The notes under the pieces were generated by a model, which saw nothing but the letters and a program-made list of their open reading frames with translations, made no database searches and had not been told where the DNA came from. Shown piece by piece: positions 9,883 through 18,178 of a DNA stretch of 48,525 nt. The position numbers were made by a program, and so were the translations under genes. The stretch is from positions 1 to 48,525 of the forward strand of contig CACWOL010000022.1 of NCBI GenBank assembly GCA_902762495.1, in the 5' to 3' direction. The stretch comes from an uncultured bacterium (GTDB lineage Bacteria; Verrucomicrobiota; Lentisphaeria; Victivallales; UBA1829). Within the stretch, counting starts at the first letter, position 1, and each line of letters begins with the position of its first letter.

Positions 9883-9988
9883 CAATCCCGCTTCAAGAGA
9901 ATAACGGGCTCTCCGAAAAGGATCGGACATCCGAAGGCATGAAGTGTTGGACGCGTTTGCGTCCGGGGGGCCACACAAAGTGTGCCGA

Positions 9989-10018
9989 ACAGTGCGCGGC
10001 TCCGCTCGCGCACATTAC
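9989..10018 (+). repeat. REP-like hairpin shared with 24455-24484
   Basis: A 30 bp stretch with core GCGGCTCCGCTCGCG. It matches the minus strand of 24455-24484 at 25 of 30 positions. The arms can pair as GTGCGCG with CGCGCAC. Confidence 0.55.
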
Positions 10019-10033
10019 GCCGCCTCGGTAAGC

Positions 10034-10209
10034 TCGCTTGTGCTCGGCATCATGTTTTGTTTACCGCAGAGCGCGGGAGGTGGAGCCTCCACTGCGGCAG
10101 TGCCCCGCTACGCGAGAGCACGTAGGACGCATTCGCGTCACGCTTCGCTGGGGGCGCTTCGCGCCGTGGTGGCCTTCGCTTACGCTCGGTATCATGTTTT
10201 TTTTACCGC
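10034..10209. repeat. Imperfect 34 bp direct repeat pair
   Basis: Copies at 10034-10067 and 10176-10209 match at 30 of 34 positions and are 142 bp apart. Both contain GCTCGG, ATCATGTTTT and TTTACCGC. I see no coding role. Confidence 0.75.
10076..10094 (+). repeat. Palindromic repeat shared with 26819-26837
   Basis: A 19 bp element containing GGAGG, TGGAG and CCTCCACTG. It can form a small GGAG/CTCC hairpin. It matches the minus strand of 26819-26837 with one mismatch. Confidence 0.6.
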
Positions 10210-10364
10210 GGGACGCGAACGGCAAGGGTTCATATCATGGGAGAACAGCCGTGGAGGACCAGTAGTCGGAAGACAAAAAGCGGACGGGGCGGGGCTTCAG
10301 TTCATCATTTTTGCGCGCGTGAAGAGCAATCCGATATTTTTTTATCGAATTTCCGTCTCCATAC

Positions 10365-10392
10365 TTGTAAATTTCTAAAAGCGTGCTATATT
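10365..10392 (+). promoter_or_regulatory. Promoter of gap
   Basis: TTGTAA (10365-10370), 16 bp ending in GTGC, TATATT (10387-10392). The implied start near 10399 leaves a leader of about 60 nt to the gap ATG. Confidence 0.65.
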
Positions 10393-10404
10393 TATAGCAT
10401 TTGA

Positions 10405-11460
<1,056 letters not shown>

Positions 11461-11491
11461 TCCATTTCTAAGCAAACTTGCTTGAAATCCC

Positions 11492-11530
11492 GCGGGGCGG
11501 GCGGCATTCCGCCCGTCCCGCTTTGCTTTC
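11492..11530 (+). terminator. Intrinsic terminator after gap
   Basis: A 13 bp stem (11492-11504 with 11509-11521, one G-T pair), loop CATT, then a T-rich tail TTTGCTTTC. It probably lowers read-through into pgk. Confidence 0.85.
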
Positions 11531-11581
11531 TGTTCCAACTGAACTTATTTCTCTTCACTTTCACACAAACGGAGTTTTTCC

Positions 11582-12796
11582 ATGAATAAGAAAACCCTTC
11601 GCGACGTCGATCTCAAAGGCAAACGCGTCGTCATGCGCGTCGACTTCAACGTGCCCATCAAGGAAGGCGTCATCAAAGACGACACCCGCATCAAGGGCGC
11701 CCTGCCCTCCATCAAATACGTCCTTGAACAGGGCGGCAGTCTGGTCCTCATGAGCCACCTCGGCCGTCCCGCCGAAAAGGGCTACGAGGCCGATTTCAGC
11801 CTGAAGCCCGTCGCCGAATACCTCTCCAAGATGCTCGGCAAGCCCGTCACTTTCGCGCCCGACTGCGCCAACGCCGACGACATCGTCAAGGCCATGAAGC
11901 CCGGCGACGTCGTGATGCTTGAGAACACCCGCTTCTACAAGGAAGAACAGGGCAAGCTCAAACAGAAGGAAGGCCAGAGCGACGAAGAGTTCAAGGCGAA
12001 GAAGGCCGAGCTCAAGGAAAAGCAGAAAGTCCTCGCCCAGAAGCTCGCTTCCTACGGCGACATCTACTGCAACGACGCGTTCGGCACCGCCCACCGCGCC
12101 CACGCCTCCACCGCCGTCATCACCAAGTACATCGGCACCTCCGTCGCCGGTTTCCTCATGGAAAAGGAAATCGCGTTCCTCGGCAACGCCGTGAACAACC
12201 CGGTCCGTCCGTTCGTCGCCATCCTCGGCGGCGCGAAGGTCTCCGACAAGCTCGCGGTCGTGAACAACCTGCTCACGAAGGTCAACACGCTCATCATCGG
12301 CGGCGGCATGGCCTACACGTTCCTGAAGGCCCAGGGCCACAACATCGGCAAGTCCCTCTGCGAGGACGACCAGCTCCAGTACGCCCGCGACATGATCGCC
12401 AAGGCGAAAGAGCTCAACGTCCAGTTCCTCCTCCCCGTCGACAACATCGCCGCGGACGCCTTCTCCAACGACGCCAACATCCAGACCGTCTCCGACGACA
12501 TCCCGGAAGGCTGGATGGCGCTCGACATCGGCCCCAAGACGATCGAACTCTACGCCAACGCCATCAAGGGCGCGAAGACCGTCGTCTGGAACGGCCCGAT
12601 GGGCTGCTTCGAAATGTCCAACTTCGCAAACGGCACCATGGGCGTCTGCCAGGCCGTCGCCGACTCCGGCGCCACCACCATCATCGGCGGCGGCGACTCC
12701 GTCGCGGCTGTCAACAAGAGCGGTCTCGCCTCCAAGATGACCCACATCTCCACCGGCGGCGGCGCTTCCCTCGTGGTCGCTCTCTCCGACAAATAA
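11582..12796 (+). CDS. pgk: Phosphoglycerate kinase
   Basis: Makes ATP from 1,3-bisphosphoglycerate in lower glycolysis. 404 residues. Family motifs in order: RVDFNVP (about 19-25), [35 protein letters not shown] and GGGDSVAA near the C-terminus. Between [11 protein letters not shown] and the [11 protein letters not shown] block there is an extra lysine/glutamate-rich segment of roughly 20 residues (around 122-150), longer than in most bacterial enzymes. GGAG lies 8 bp before the ATG. It sits 121 bp after gap, beyond a terminator, and 105 bp before tpiA. Confidence 0.97.
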   Translation: MNKKTLRDVDLKGKRVVMRVDFNVPIKEGVIKDDTRIKGALPSIKYVLEQGGSLVLMSHLGRPAEKGYEADFSLKPVAEYLSKMLGKPVTFAPDCANADDIVKAMKPGDVVMLENTRFYKEEQGKLKQKEGQSDEEFKAKKAELKEKQKVLAQKLASYGDIYCNDAFGTAHRAHASTAVITKYIGTSVAGFLMEKEIAFLGNAVNNPVRPFVAILGGAKVSDKLAVVNNLLTKVNTLIIGGGMAYTFLKAQGHNIGKSLCEDDQLQYARDMIAKAKELNVQFLLPVDNIAADAFSNDANIQTVSDDIPEGWMALDIGPKTIELYANAIKGAKTVVWNGPMGCFEMSNFANGTMGVCQAVADSGATTIIGGGDSVAAVNKSGLASKMTHISTGGGASLVVALSDK

Positions 12797-12901
12797 TCCG
12801 GGTTCAAGCGCAACAGCTTTTCCCGTCAAAACAGCGGACGCGTCCGGCGGTTCCCCCTCAATTTCACCGGACGCCCGCACCACCACAGGAATCCATTTAC
12901 C

Positions 12902-13029
12902 ATGGCACGCAAAATCTTTATCGCGGGCAACTGGAAGATGAACAAGACAGCGGCGGAAACCGCCGATGGCACGCAAAATCTTTATCGCGGGCAACTGGAA
13001 GATGAACAAGACAGCGGCGGAAACCGCCG
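12902..13029 (+). repeat. Perfect 64 bp tandem duplication at the tpiA start
   Basis: 12902-12965 is repeated exactly at 12966-13029. Each copy begins with the tpiA ATG and covers the first 21 codons plus one base. Because 64 is not a multiple of 3, initiation at the first ATG gives a frameshifted 74-residue product ending at 13126. Initiation at the second ATG (12966) gives intact TpiA. The recognisable ribosome site (AGGA at 12887-12890) serves the first ATG. The second ATG follows a CGGCGG-AAA-CCGCCG hairpin. Loss of one copy would restore a normal gene. It could be real variation or an assembly artefact. Confidence 0.95.
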
Positions 13030-13730
13030 AGCTTGCTTCCGCCCTGAAAGCCTCCCTCGCTCAGTTCGCCGGCAAGTGCGAAATCGCCGTCTGCCCCACC
13101 TTCACCAGCCTCGCAACCGCCGTTGAGATCCTGAAGGGATCCAACGTCAAGGTCGGCGCGCAGAACATCCACTGGGCCGACAACGGCGCCTACACCGGCG
13201 AAATCTCCGGTGCGATGCTGAAGGAAATCGGCGTCGAATACGTCATCATCGGCCACAGCGAACGCCGCCAGTACTTCGGCGAGACTGACGAGACCGTCAA
13301 CCAGCGGATCAAGGCCGCCCTCAAGTACGGCCTGAAGCCCATCGTCTGCATCGGCGAAACCCTCGCCGAGCGTGAAGGCGGCGTCACCAACACCGTCCTC
13401 GAAAAGCAGATCCGCGGCGCCTTCGCCGACATCTCTGCCGCCGACATGGACGCGGTCACGATCGCCTACGAGCCCGTCTGGGCAATCGGCACCGGCAAGA
13501 CCGCCACGCCCGACGTCGCGCAGGAAACCCACGCCTTCATCCGCTCCGTCCTGACCGCCCTCTACGGCGACAAGGCACAGGACATCGTCGTCCAGTACGG
13601 CGGCAGCATGAAGGCCGAAAACTCCGGCGCTCTCGTCTCCAAACAGGACATCGACGGCGGCCTCATCGGCGGCGCAGCCCTCAAGGCCGATTCCTTCACC
13701 GCGCTCATCCAGAACGCCCTGAACGCCTGA
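12966..13730 (+). CDS. tpiA: Triose-phosphate isomerase, 5' end duplicated
   Basis: Interconverts dihydroxyacetone phosphate and glyceraldehyde 3-phosphate. 254 residues when read from the second ATG. Catalytic features are intact: NWKMNK (Lys near 13), IIGHSERR (His near 97), [12 protein letters not shown] (Glu near 168) and VQYGGSM. The first 64 bp are duplicated directly upstream, so the best ribosome site (AGGA at 12887-12890) now serves an upstream ATG at 12902 in another frame, whose 74-codon reading overlaps the true start. Efficient TpiA synthesis would need initiation at 12966, reinitiation or frameshifting. A 7 bp stem (12841-12847 with 12867-12873) lies in the leader. Function is certain; expression as assembled is questionable. 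Confidence 0.93.
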   Translation: MARKIFIAGNWKMNKTAAETAELASALKASLAQFAGKCEIAVCPTFTSLATAVEILKGSNVKVGAQNIHWADNGAYTGEISGAMLKEIGVEYVIIGHSERRQYFGETDETVNQRIKAALKYGLKPIVCIGETLAEREGGVTNTVLEKQIRGAFADISAADMDAVTIAYEPVWAIGTGKTATPDVAQETHAFIRSVLTALYGDKAQDIVVQYGGSMKAENSGALVSKQDIDGGLIGGAALKADSFTALIQNALNA

Positions 13731-13766
13731 TCCCGGCAGTTTTCACAGAAACTGTGTTGTCTTTTG

Positions 13767-13805
13767 CCCCGGCAGCCCGTCACAAGGCCGCCGGGGTTTC
13801 CTTTT
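13767..13805 (+). terminator. Intrinsic terminator after tpiA
   Basis: Stem CCCCGGC (13767-13773) with GCCGGGG (13790-13796), then TTTCCTTTT. It ends the glycolytic cluster. Confidence 0.8.
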
Positions 13806-13920
13806 ATCGATTTCCAGCTCCGGTTTTCTCATTTGGGCAGGATGTTTTAGATAAATCCTTTAGTATCTTGCGTTTATTCATTTTTACGAAACGATTGTCG
13901 CTTTTTTTTGTTTCAGCCGC

Positions 13921-13949
13921 TTGATTTTTCATTTTCAGCGGTGTATTAT
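13921..13949 (+). promoter_or_regulatory. Promoter of the pseudopilin gene
   Basis: TTGATT (13921-13926), 17 bp, TATTAT (13944-13949) in the AT-rich 13800-14042 gap, about 90 bp before the ATG. Confidence 0.55.
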
Positions 13950-14042
13950 ATACTAACGGATTATCGGAAAAGGCCAGTCCGCTGTTCTATGAGCCGCATA
14001 TAACTTATTCATCTGTTTTCTTTTCCAACCAGGAGCCGCGCT

Positions 14043-14966
14043 ATGAAAAACGAGACGACATCCCGCTTCACCCGAGCACGCAAAGAACACGAATTCACTC
14101 TGATCGAACTTCTGATCGTGGTGGCGATCATCGGCATCCTCGCCGCTCTGCTTCTTCCCGCGCTTCAGTCCGCCCGCAAGTCCGCGCTCGCAGCAGGCTG
14201 CACGAACAACGCCAAGCAGCTCGGCACGATGGCCATGATGTACTCGAACGACACGCAGTACTTCATGCCCGTTACAGGCAAAGCCTCCTACAACTACTCC
14301 TACTCCGGCGGCCCCTCCTGCGACTCCCTGTGGGACCGCGTGCTCATCCAGTACCTCCCGGGTATGAACGATGTCATCACGGCTCTCGGCACCAGCGGCA
14401 CCCCGAACTCCAGCATCCTGAAAAAAGGCAGCGCATTCCAGAGCATCAAGATCTTTGCCTGCCCCGCGGACAACATCCCCCGTTACGGCGACGTCAAGGA
14501 GAAATACCCGCTTCGATCCTTCGGCATGAGCCACGCGTCCGGCTCCGACGGCAAAACGCTCGCACACATCAGTACCCCGTTCCGGGCTACCAGAAGGACC
14601 ATGGTCCCCATGCCGACCCGCACCATCCTCCTCGCCGAGTGGGCTCCGATGACCCGTGGCGACCTCGGATTCGTGACCGCCACCTACGCTGCCATGTCCG
14701 CCGCCTGCACGCAGACGCTCGGCATCTATGCTGACTGGGGCGTTGATCAGGGCGGCAGCGACTTCCGTAAGGCATCTGAAAACAAAATCCCGAAATCCGA
14801 TTACATGTCCCCCAAATCCCTGCACAACCACAGCTGGAACTACCTCTTCTGCGACGGCCACGTCGCCATGATGCACCCCGGCGCGACGATCCGTCAGGGA
14901 CATGAAACGATCTACGACGCTCCCGACCACAACATGTGGACGATCGACCCCACCGACGACAACTGA
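14043..14966 (+). CDS. Type II secretion-like pseudopilin (H-X9-DG family)
   Basis: 307 residues. A short basic leader precedes [20 protein letters not shown] (about residues 18-37), the prepilin N-terminal methylation and helix motif. It is followed by a pilin-like alpha helix and a globular domain. [13 protein letters not shown] near the C-terminus is the C-D-G-H tail block typical of Lentisphaerota and Planctomycetes pseudopilins. The residue before Phe is Glu, not the usual Gly cleaved by prepilin peptidase. AGGAG lies 8 bp upstream. It is transcribed alone, between a promoter and a terminator. The role is probably extracytoplasmic, but no secretion machine is beside it. Confidence 0.88.
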   Translation: MKNETTSRFTRARKEHEFTLIELLIVVAIIGILAALLLPALQSARKSALAAGCTNNAKQLGTMAMMYSNDTQYFMPVTGKASYNYSYSGGPSCDSLWDRVLIQYLPGMNDVITALGTSGTPNSSILKKGSAFQSIKIFACPADNIPRYGDVKEKYPLRSFGMSHASGSDGKTLAHISTPFRATRRTMVPMPTRTILLAEWAPMTRGDLGFVTATYAAMSAACTQTLGIYADWGVDQGGSDFRKASENKIPKSDYMSPKSLHNHSWNYLFCDGHVAMMHPGATIRQGHETIYDAPDHNMWTIDPTDDN

Positions 14967-15014
14967 TCCCAGCTTGCGGCACACATGCGCCGCATCCGAT
15001 CTTTGTACCGTTCA

Positions 15015-15041
15015 GCCGCCTCAACTTGAGGCGGCTTTTTT
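15015..15041 (+). terminator. Intrinsic terminator after the pseudopilin gene
   Basis: Stem GCCGCCTCA (15015-15023) with TGAGGCGGC (15027-15035), a 3 nt loop, then six T. Confidence 0.9.
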
Positions 15042-15057
15042 GTGGTCTGAAAGACTG

Positions 15058-16200
15058 TTACGAAAGCAGAAACTTCTCATAATTTGACGGCGTGACGACG
15101 CCGGTTTCGGCATTCGGGTACGCCCGGAGAAACGTCAGCGGGATCTTTGCCTTCGCGGCGGGATTGAGCTTGATCTCCCAAGCCCGAAGCTGTCCGGCTT
15201 CCTCCTCGACATAATCGATCTCCTGACTATTCGGCGACTGGGTGCGCCAGAAGAACGGGCGCGGAGGAAACGGGCGGTTACTATTGCGTTTCATGCGCTC
15301 CATGACGAGATAGTTCTCCCACATGTGTCCGGCATCGGTCCGCGTTGCCAGCGGCGAGAAGTTGCCGATGACGGCATTCCGGATCCCGAGATCGTAGAAA
15401 TAGACCTTGCAGCCCTTTTTGATCTCGTTCCGGAGATTGCCGCTGAACGCGCCCAGCGGATAAACGACATAACATTTTATCAGCAAGTCAAGGTATTTGT
15501 CGACGGTCTTGACGTCCAGGCCAGTCAATCCGGCAAGTTCGTTGCGGCTGACCTCGGAACCGATCTGGAGCGCCAGCGCGCGGACCAGGCGGTCCAGACC
15601 GCCCGACTTCCGGATGCCGTCCATGGCGTAAATATCCTTGAAGAGGTAACTGCCCGCAAGCTCGGAAAGCAGCGCCTGTTCATCCCCCGGATGCGCCACG
15701 ACGTCCGGATACGAACCGTAAAGCAGACGGCGTTCCCAGTTCTGCGTCTCCTCCAGCACACCTGCGGCGGATGCCAGCTCGGAGAAGGAGAGAGGCAGCA
15801 GGCGGTACTCCAGTTTGCGCCCCGTGAGCGGTTCCGCCATGCGGTTCATCGGCTCGAATGCGGACGACCCGCTGGCGATGATCTGAACATCCGGCATTTC
15901 ATCAGTAACGAGTTTCAATGCCATCCCGATCCCGTCGACATGCTGGGCTTCATCGATGACAAGGATGCGACGTTTTCCCAGGAGAAGACGCCAGCCTTCG
16001 GTGGAGATCCCGGTCACGCGGGCGCGGACGTCGGGATTGTCTCCGTTCAGCCACAGGACATCATCGTTCCCGTATTTTGAAGCAAGATGCCGGATCATGG
16101 TCGTCTTTCCGCTTTGTCTCGGACCGTAGACGATCATAGCCTTCCCGCCGAAAAACTTTCTTTCCAGCTCAGGCTCAATGGTTCTTGTGATGTAATTCAT
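15058..16200 (-). CDS. AAA ATPase with DUF4143 domain
   Basis: 380 residues. Walker A is GPRQSGKTT (about 25-33), Walker B is ILVIDEAQHV (about 79-88), and IIASGSSAFE carries the sensor Ser region. This gives an AAA_14 N-terminal half. The C-terminal DUF4143 half has VKTVDKYLDLLIKCYVVYPL (winged-helix-like) and a nuclease-like WEIKLNP near the end, with the preceding EIDYV. Such ATPases are often multicopy and their role is unknown. They have been compared with archaeal ATPases and toxin-antitoxin or mobile elements. The gene is isolated and preceded by a 33 bp repeat array (16222-16373) each unit of which contains a TATAAT palindrome, suggesting self-contained control. Confidence 0.9.
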   Translation of the reverse strand: MNYITRTIEPELERKFFGGKAMIVYGPRQSGKTTMIRHLASKYGNDDVLWLNGDNPDVRARVTGISTEGWRLLLGKRRILVIDEAQHVDGIGMALKLVTDEMPDVQIIASGSSAFEPMNRMAEPLTGRKLEYRLLPLSFSELASAAGVLEETQNWERRLLYGSYPDVVAHPGDEQALLSELAGSYLFKDIYAMDGIRKSGGLDRLVRALALQIGSEVSRNELAGLTGLDVKTVDKYLDLLIKCYVVYPLGAFSGNLRNEIKKGCKVYFYDLGIRNAVIGNFSPLATRTDAGHMWENYLVMERMKRNSNRPFPPRPFFWRTQSPNSQEIDYVEEEAGQLRAWEIKLNPAAKAKIPLTFLRAYPNAETGVVTPSNYEKFLLS

Positions 16201-16221
16201 AATGGTGTCTCCGGGAAAATA

Positions 16222-16373
16222 AGGATTTCAGGGATTATAATCCATAAAAACTATAGGATTTCAGGGATTATAATCCATAAAAACTATAGGATTTCAGGGA
16301 TTATAATCCATAAAAACTACAGGATTTCAGGGATTATAATCCATAAAAACTACAGGATTTCAGGGATTATAAT
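16222..16373. repeat. 33 bp tandem repeat array with internal 12 bp palindrome
   Basis: Four complete 33 bp units start at 16222, 16255, 16288 and 16321. A fifth partial unit of 20 bp runs 16354-16373. The units are identical except that the last base changes from T to C in units 3 and 4. Each contains the perfect palindrome GGATTATAATCC, which has TATAAT on both strands. The array lies 22 bp upstream of the ATPase start and downstream of the lipoprotein terminator. There are no spacers, so it is not a CRISPR array. It looks like an operator or iteron array. Confidence 0.95.
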
Positions 16374-16399
16374 TCTAAGATACACCATTTTTCCGGAAT

Positions 16400-16459
16400 T
16401 TCAAGCCGCAAAAACAGAAAAAACGAAAAAAGAAGGCGACCGGGGAAAATCCGGTCGCC
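16400..16459 (-). terminator. Intrinsic terminator of the lipoprotein gene
   Basis: On the minus strand GGCGACCGG (16451-16459) pairs with CCGGTCGCC (16435-16443), followed by a long T-rich tail complementary to the A-rich plus strand at about 16410-16434. It isolates the lipoprotein from the repeat array and ATPase. Confidence 0.85.
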
Positions 16460-16522
16460 GATGCGTTTTCTTTTCGTATTCGCCTGTCCGTACTGTACTG
16501 TTTGCGGAACAGGATAAGAGGC

Positions 16523-17059
16523 TTACTTGTTGCCGGTGCCGATCTTGGTCGGGTCTTCGCTCTTCCGGATTTCGCTGATCTTCTTGCTGACCTCGAACGC
16601 GTTCATGCCGTCGATCGTGCGGATGTTCGTCATATTCCGGTTGTTCCACGGATTGAAGCCGTAATTCGTCATCTGGGAGGACAGGGTCTTGCGGGCAGCC
16701 TCATTGGGAATGCTCTTCAGGACATCCATGAGCGAGGTAGAGAACCGCTCCTTGCGGGAAGCGTCCAGCCTGGGCTTGCTGTCGCGGATCTCCTGGATCA
16801 TTTCAAAAATGTCATCGGCGGTCTTCCCGTTCAGCTGGGAAACGGCCTCGTACGAGTCGACGGAATAGAACAGGATCATTTCCAGCCCGTTGGCGAACTC
16901 CATCTGCCGGTCTCCCCCGGAAATGGACTTCATGACTTCACCCGAGGAAAGGTAGTATTTCTCCATGGAGGAGCCGTCGATCTTCTTGGTGCAGGCGGAG
17001 GTAAGGCAGAGCGCCATGACGCAGAGCGCGGCAAGTATGGACCGGCGGAAATTCATCAT
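16523..17059 (-). CDS. Small predicted lipoprotein, DUF6694-like
   Basis: 178 residues from the ATG at 17059, chosen because AAAGG lies 6 bp upstream and the signal peptide then starts MMNFRR. The signal ends LTSAC, an acceptable lipobox, so the mature protein would be lipid-anchored at its Cys. It then reads TKKIDGSS, which recalls DUF6694 lipoproteins. I give this from memory of the family and with caution. The rest is alpha-helical and polar with no enzyme motif. It has its own promoter (17112-17139), divergent from the DtxR-type regulator, and a strong terminator. Function unknown. Confidence 0.75.
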   Translation of the reverse strand: MMNFRRSILAALCVMALCLTSACTKKIDGSSMEKYYLSSGEVMKSISGGDRQMEFANGLEMILFYSVDSYEAVSQLNGKTADDIFEMIQEIRDSKPRLDASRKERFSTSLMDVLKSIPNEAARKTLSSQMTNYGFNPWNNRNMTNIRTIDGMNAFEVSKKISEIRKSEDPTKIGTGNK

Positions 17060-17111
17060 AGAGTACCTTTCTGTGAGGAGGAAAAGCGGTTGAAAAAATG
17101 TTATCACGAAT

Positions 17112-17139
17112 AAAATACTCCGCATCTATCAATTGTCAA
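17112..17139 (-). promoter_or_regulatory. Promoter of the lipoprotein gene
   Basis: On the minus strand TTGACA (17134-17139), 16 bp, TATTTT (17112-17117). It is divergent from the regulator promoter at 17204-17231. Confidence 0.65.
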
Positions 17140-17203
17140 CCCCTGAAAAGAAGAAAAAACAAAAAAAGACGCAAAAAACATGGATGCGCGGAGGGTTGCG
17201 GGA

Positions 17204-17231
17204 TTGCTATTTCCGGATTTCGTGGTATATT
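17204..17231 (+). promoter_or_regulatory. Promoter of the DtxR-type regulator
   Basis: TTGCTA (17204-17209), 16 bp, TATATT (17226-17231), about 38 bp before the ATG at 17269. I see no obvious inverted repeat over it. Confidence 0.5.
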
Positions 17232-17268
17232 ACAGCAGAAAACAATAAAACCCGGGAGAAAAGCCCCC

Positions 17269-17973
17269 ATGATACCGCAACTGACCGAAAGCCTGGAAGA
17301 CTACCTCGAAGCGATCGCCGAACTGATCGCGGTCGAGGGGCATGCCCACGCCAAGGAGATCGCGGCGAAGCTGAACGTGAAGATGCCGTCCGTGACCGGG
17401 GCGCTCCGCCAGCTGGAGAAAATGGGGTGCATCGTGTACAACACGCATTACCCGGTACAGCTCACGGAGAAAGGCCGCGAAATCGCGGAGGACGTCATAC
17501 ACCATCACGGCGTGCTGAAGAAATTCTTCTCCGAGATCCTCGGCCTGCCGCTGGAAAAGGCCTCGGACACCGCGTGCCGTCTGGAGCACCTGATCGACTG
17601 CGATACCATCAGCCGGTTCGTGCTGTTCTCGGAGGCCATCGAAAAACGCAGCGACGCGCGCGCATTGCAGACGTATCTGACCGAGGCGATGTCCCTACCC
17701 GGCCTCGCGGTCCTCTCCGACTGCAAACCCGGCTCAAAAGCCGTCGTGGAGCGTTTCGGACGCAATCTCGCGCCGGACGCCGCCGCGAAGCTGAACATCA
17801 GGCCCGGCGACGCCGTGACCGTCGAGGGCTTTTCGCTCGACCGTTCCAGCGTGCGCGTCACGGTTGACGGCAGGACGCTGGACATCCCGACCCCGCAGGC
17901 GGAAAATATCTGGTGCCGTCCCGCAGAACCGCAGACGCACACATTCCGCCACTTCCCCCTCGGCAACGCCTGA
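17269..17973 (+). CDS. DtxR/MntR-family metal-dependent repressor
   Basis: 234 residues from the ATG at 17269, chosen for GGGAGAA upstream and because TESLEDYLEAIAEL is the usual family N-terminus. The winged helix is about residues 5-65: AKEIAAKLNVKMPSVTGALRQL is the recognition helix region, and NTHYPVQLTEKG is the wing. The dimerisation and metal domain contains IIHHHGVLKKFF, CRLEHLID and DTISRF-type ligand positions. The C-terminal part (about 160-225) resembles the SH3-like FeoA domain of iron-responsive members. Its convergent neighbours are feoB and feoA, so Fe(II)-dependent repression of iron uptake is a reasonable inference. Mn(II) remains possible. Confidence 0.88.
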   Translation: MIPQLTESLEDYLEAIAELIAVEGHAHAKEIAAKLNVKMPSVTGALRQLEKMGCIVYNTHYPVQLTEKGREIAEDVIHHHGVLKKFFSEILGLPLEKASDTACRLEHLIDCDTISRFVLFSEAIEKRSDARALQTYLTEAMSLPGLAVLSDCKPGSKAVVERFGRNLAPDAAAKLNIRPGDAVTVEGFSLDRSSVRVTVDGRTLDIPTPQAENIWCRPAEPQTHTFRHFPLGNA

Positions 17974-18049
17974 GCGGACAAAAGCGGAAAATATCTGATA
18001 ATAAGACCTCTTTTCGCTTTCCTACATTATTCTCATTTCACGAAAGCAT

Positions 18050-18105
18050 CCAAAATAAGAAAGCGAGGCCGACCCCTTTTGAAGTGATCGCCAGGGTTCG
18101 GCCTC
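18050..18105 (-). terminator. Intrinsic terminator after feoB
   Basis: On the minus strand GAGGCCGA (18098-18105) pairs with TCGGCCTC (18065-18072), then GCTTTCTTATTTT. It sits in the gap between the convergent dtxR-type gene and feoB. Confidence 0.7.
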
Positions 18106-18178
18106 TCCCTACACACTTACCTCCCTTTTTTTCCTTCCCTTTTTTGAATCCTTTCAGTCTCTTTTGAGTTCTGTCAAA

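Noticed and set aside
9944..10378. Possible 144-codon gene in the gap before gap
   Set aside because: It runs through degenerate repeats and palindromes, has no ribosome site and no protein-like composition.
12902..13126. The 74-codon frame from the first tpiA ATG as a real gene
   Set aside because: Its first 22 residues are TpiA and the rest is out-of-frame TpiA sequence, so it is a by-product of the duplication.
16222..16373. CRISPR array
   Set aside because: Units are contiguous with no spacers, and no cas gene is in the window.
16087..16578. Open frame translating the 33 bp repeats as ISGIIIHKNYR units
   Set aside because: It stays open only because 33 is a multiple of 3. It starts inside the ATPase gene on the other strand and has no ribosome site.
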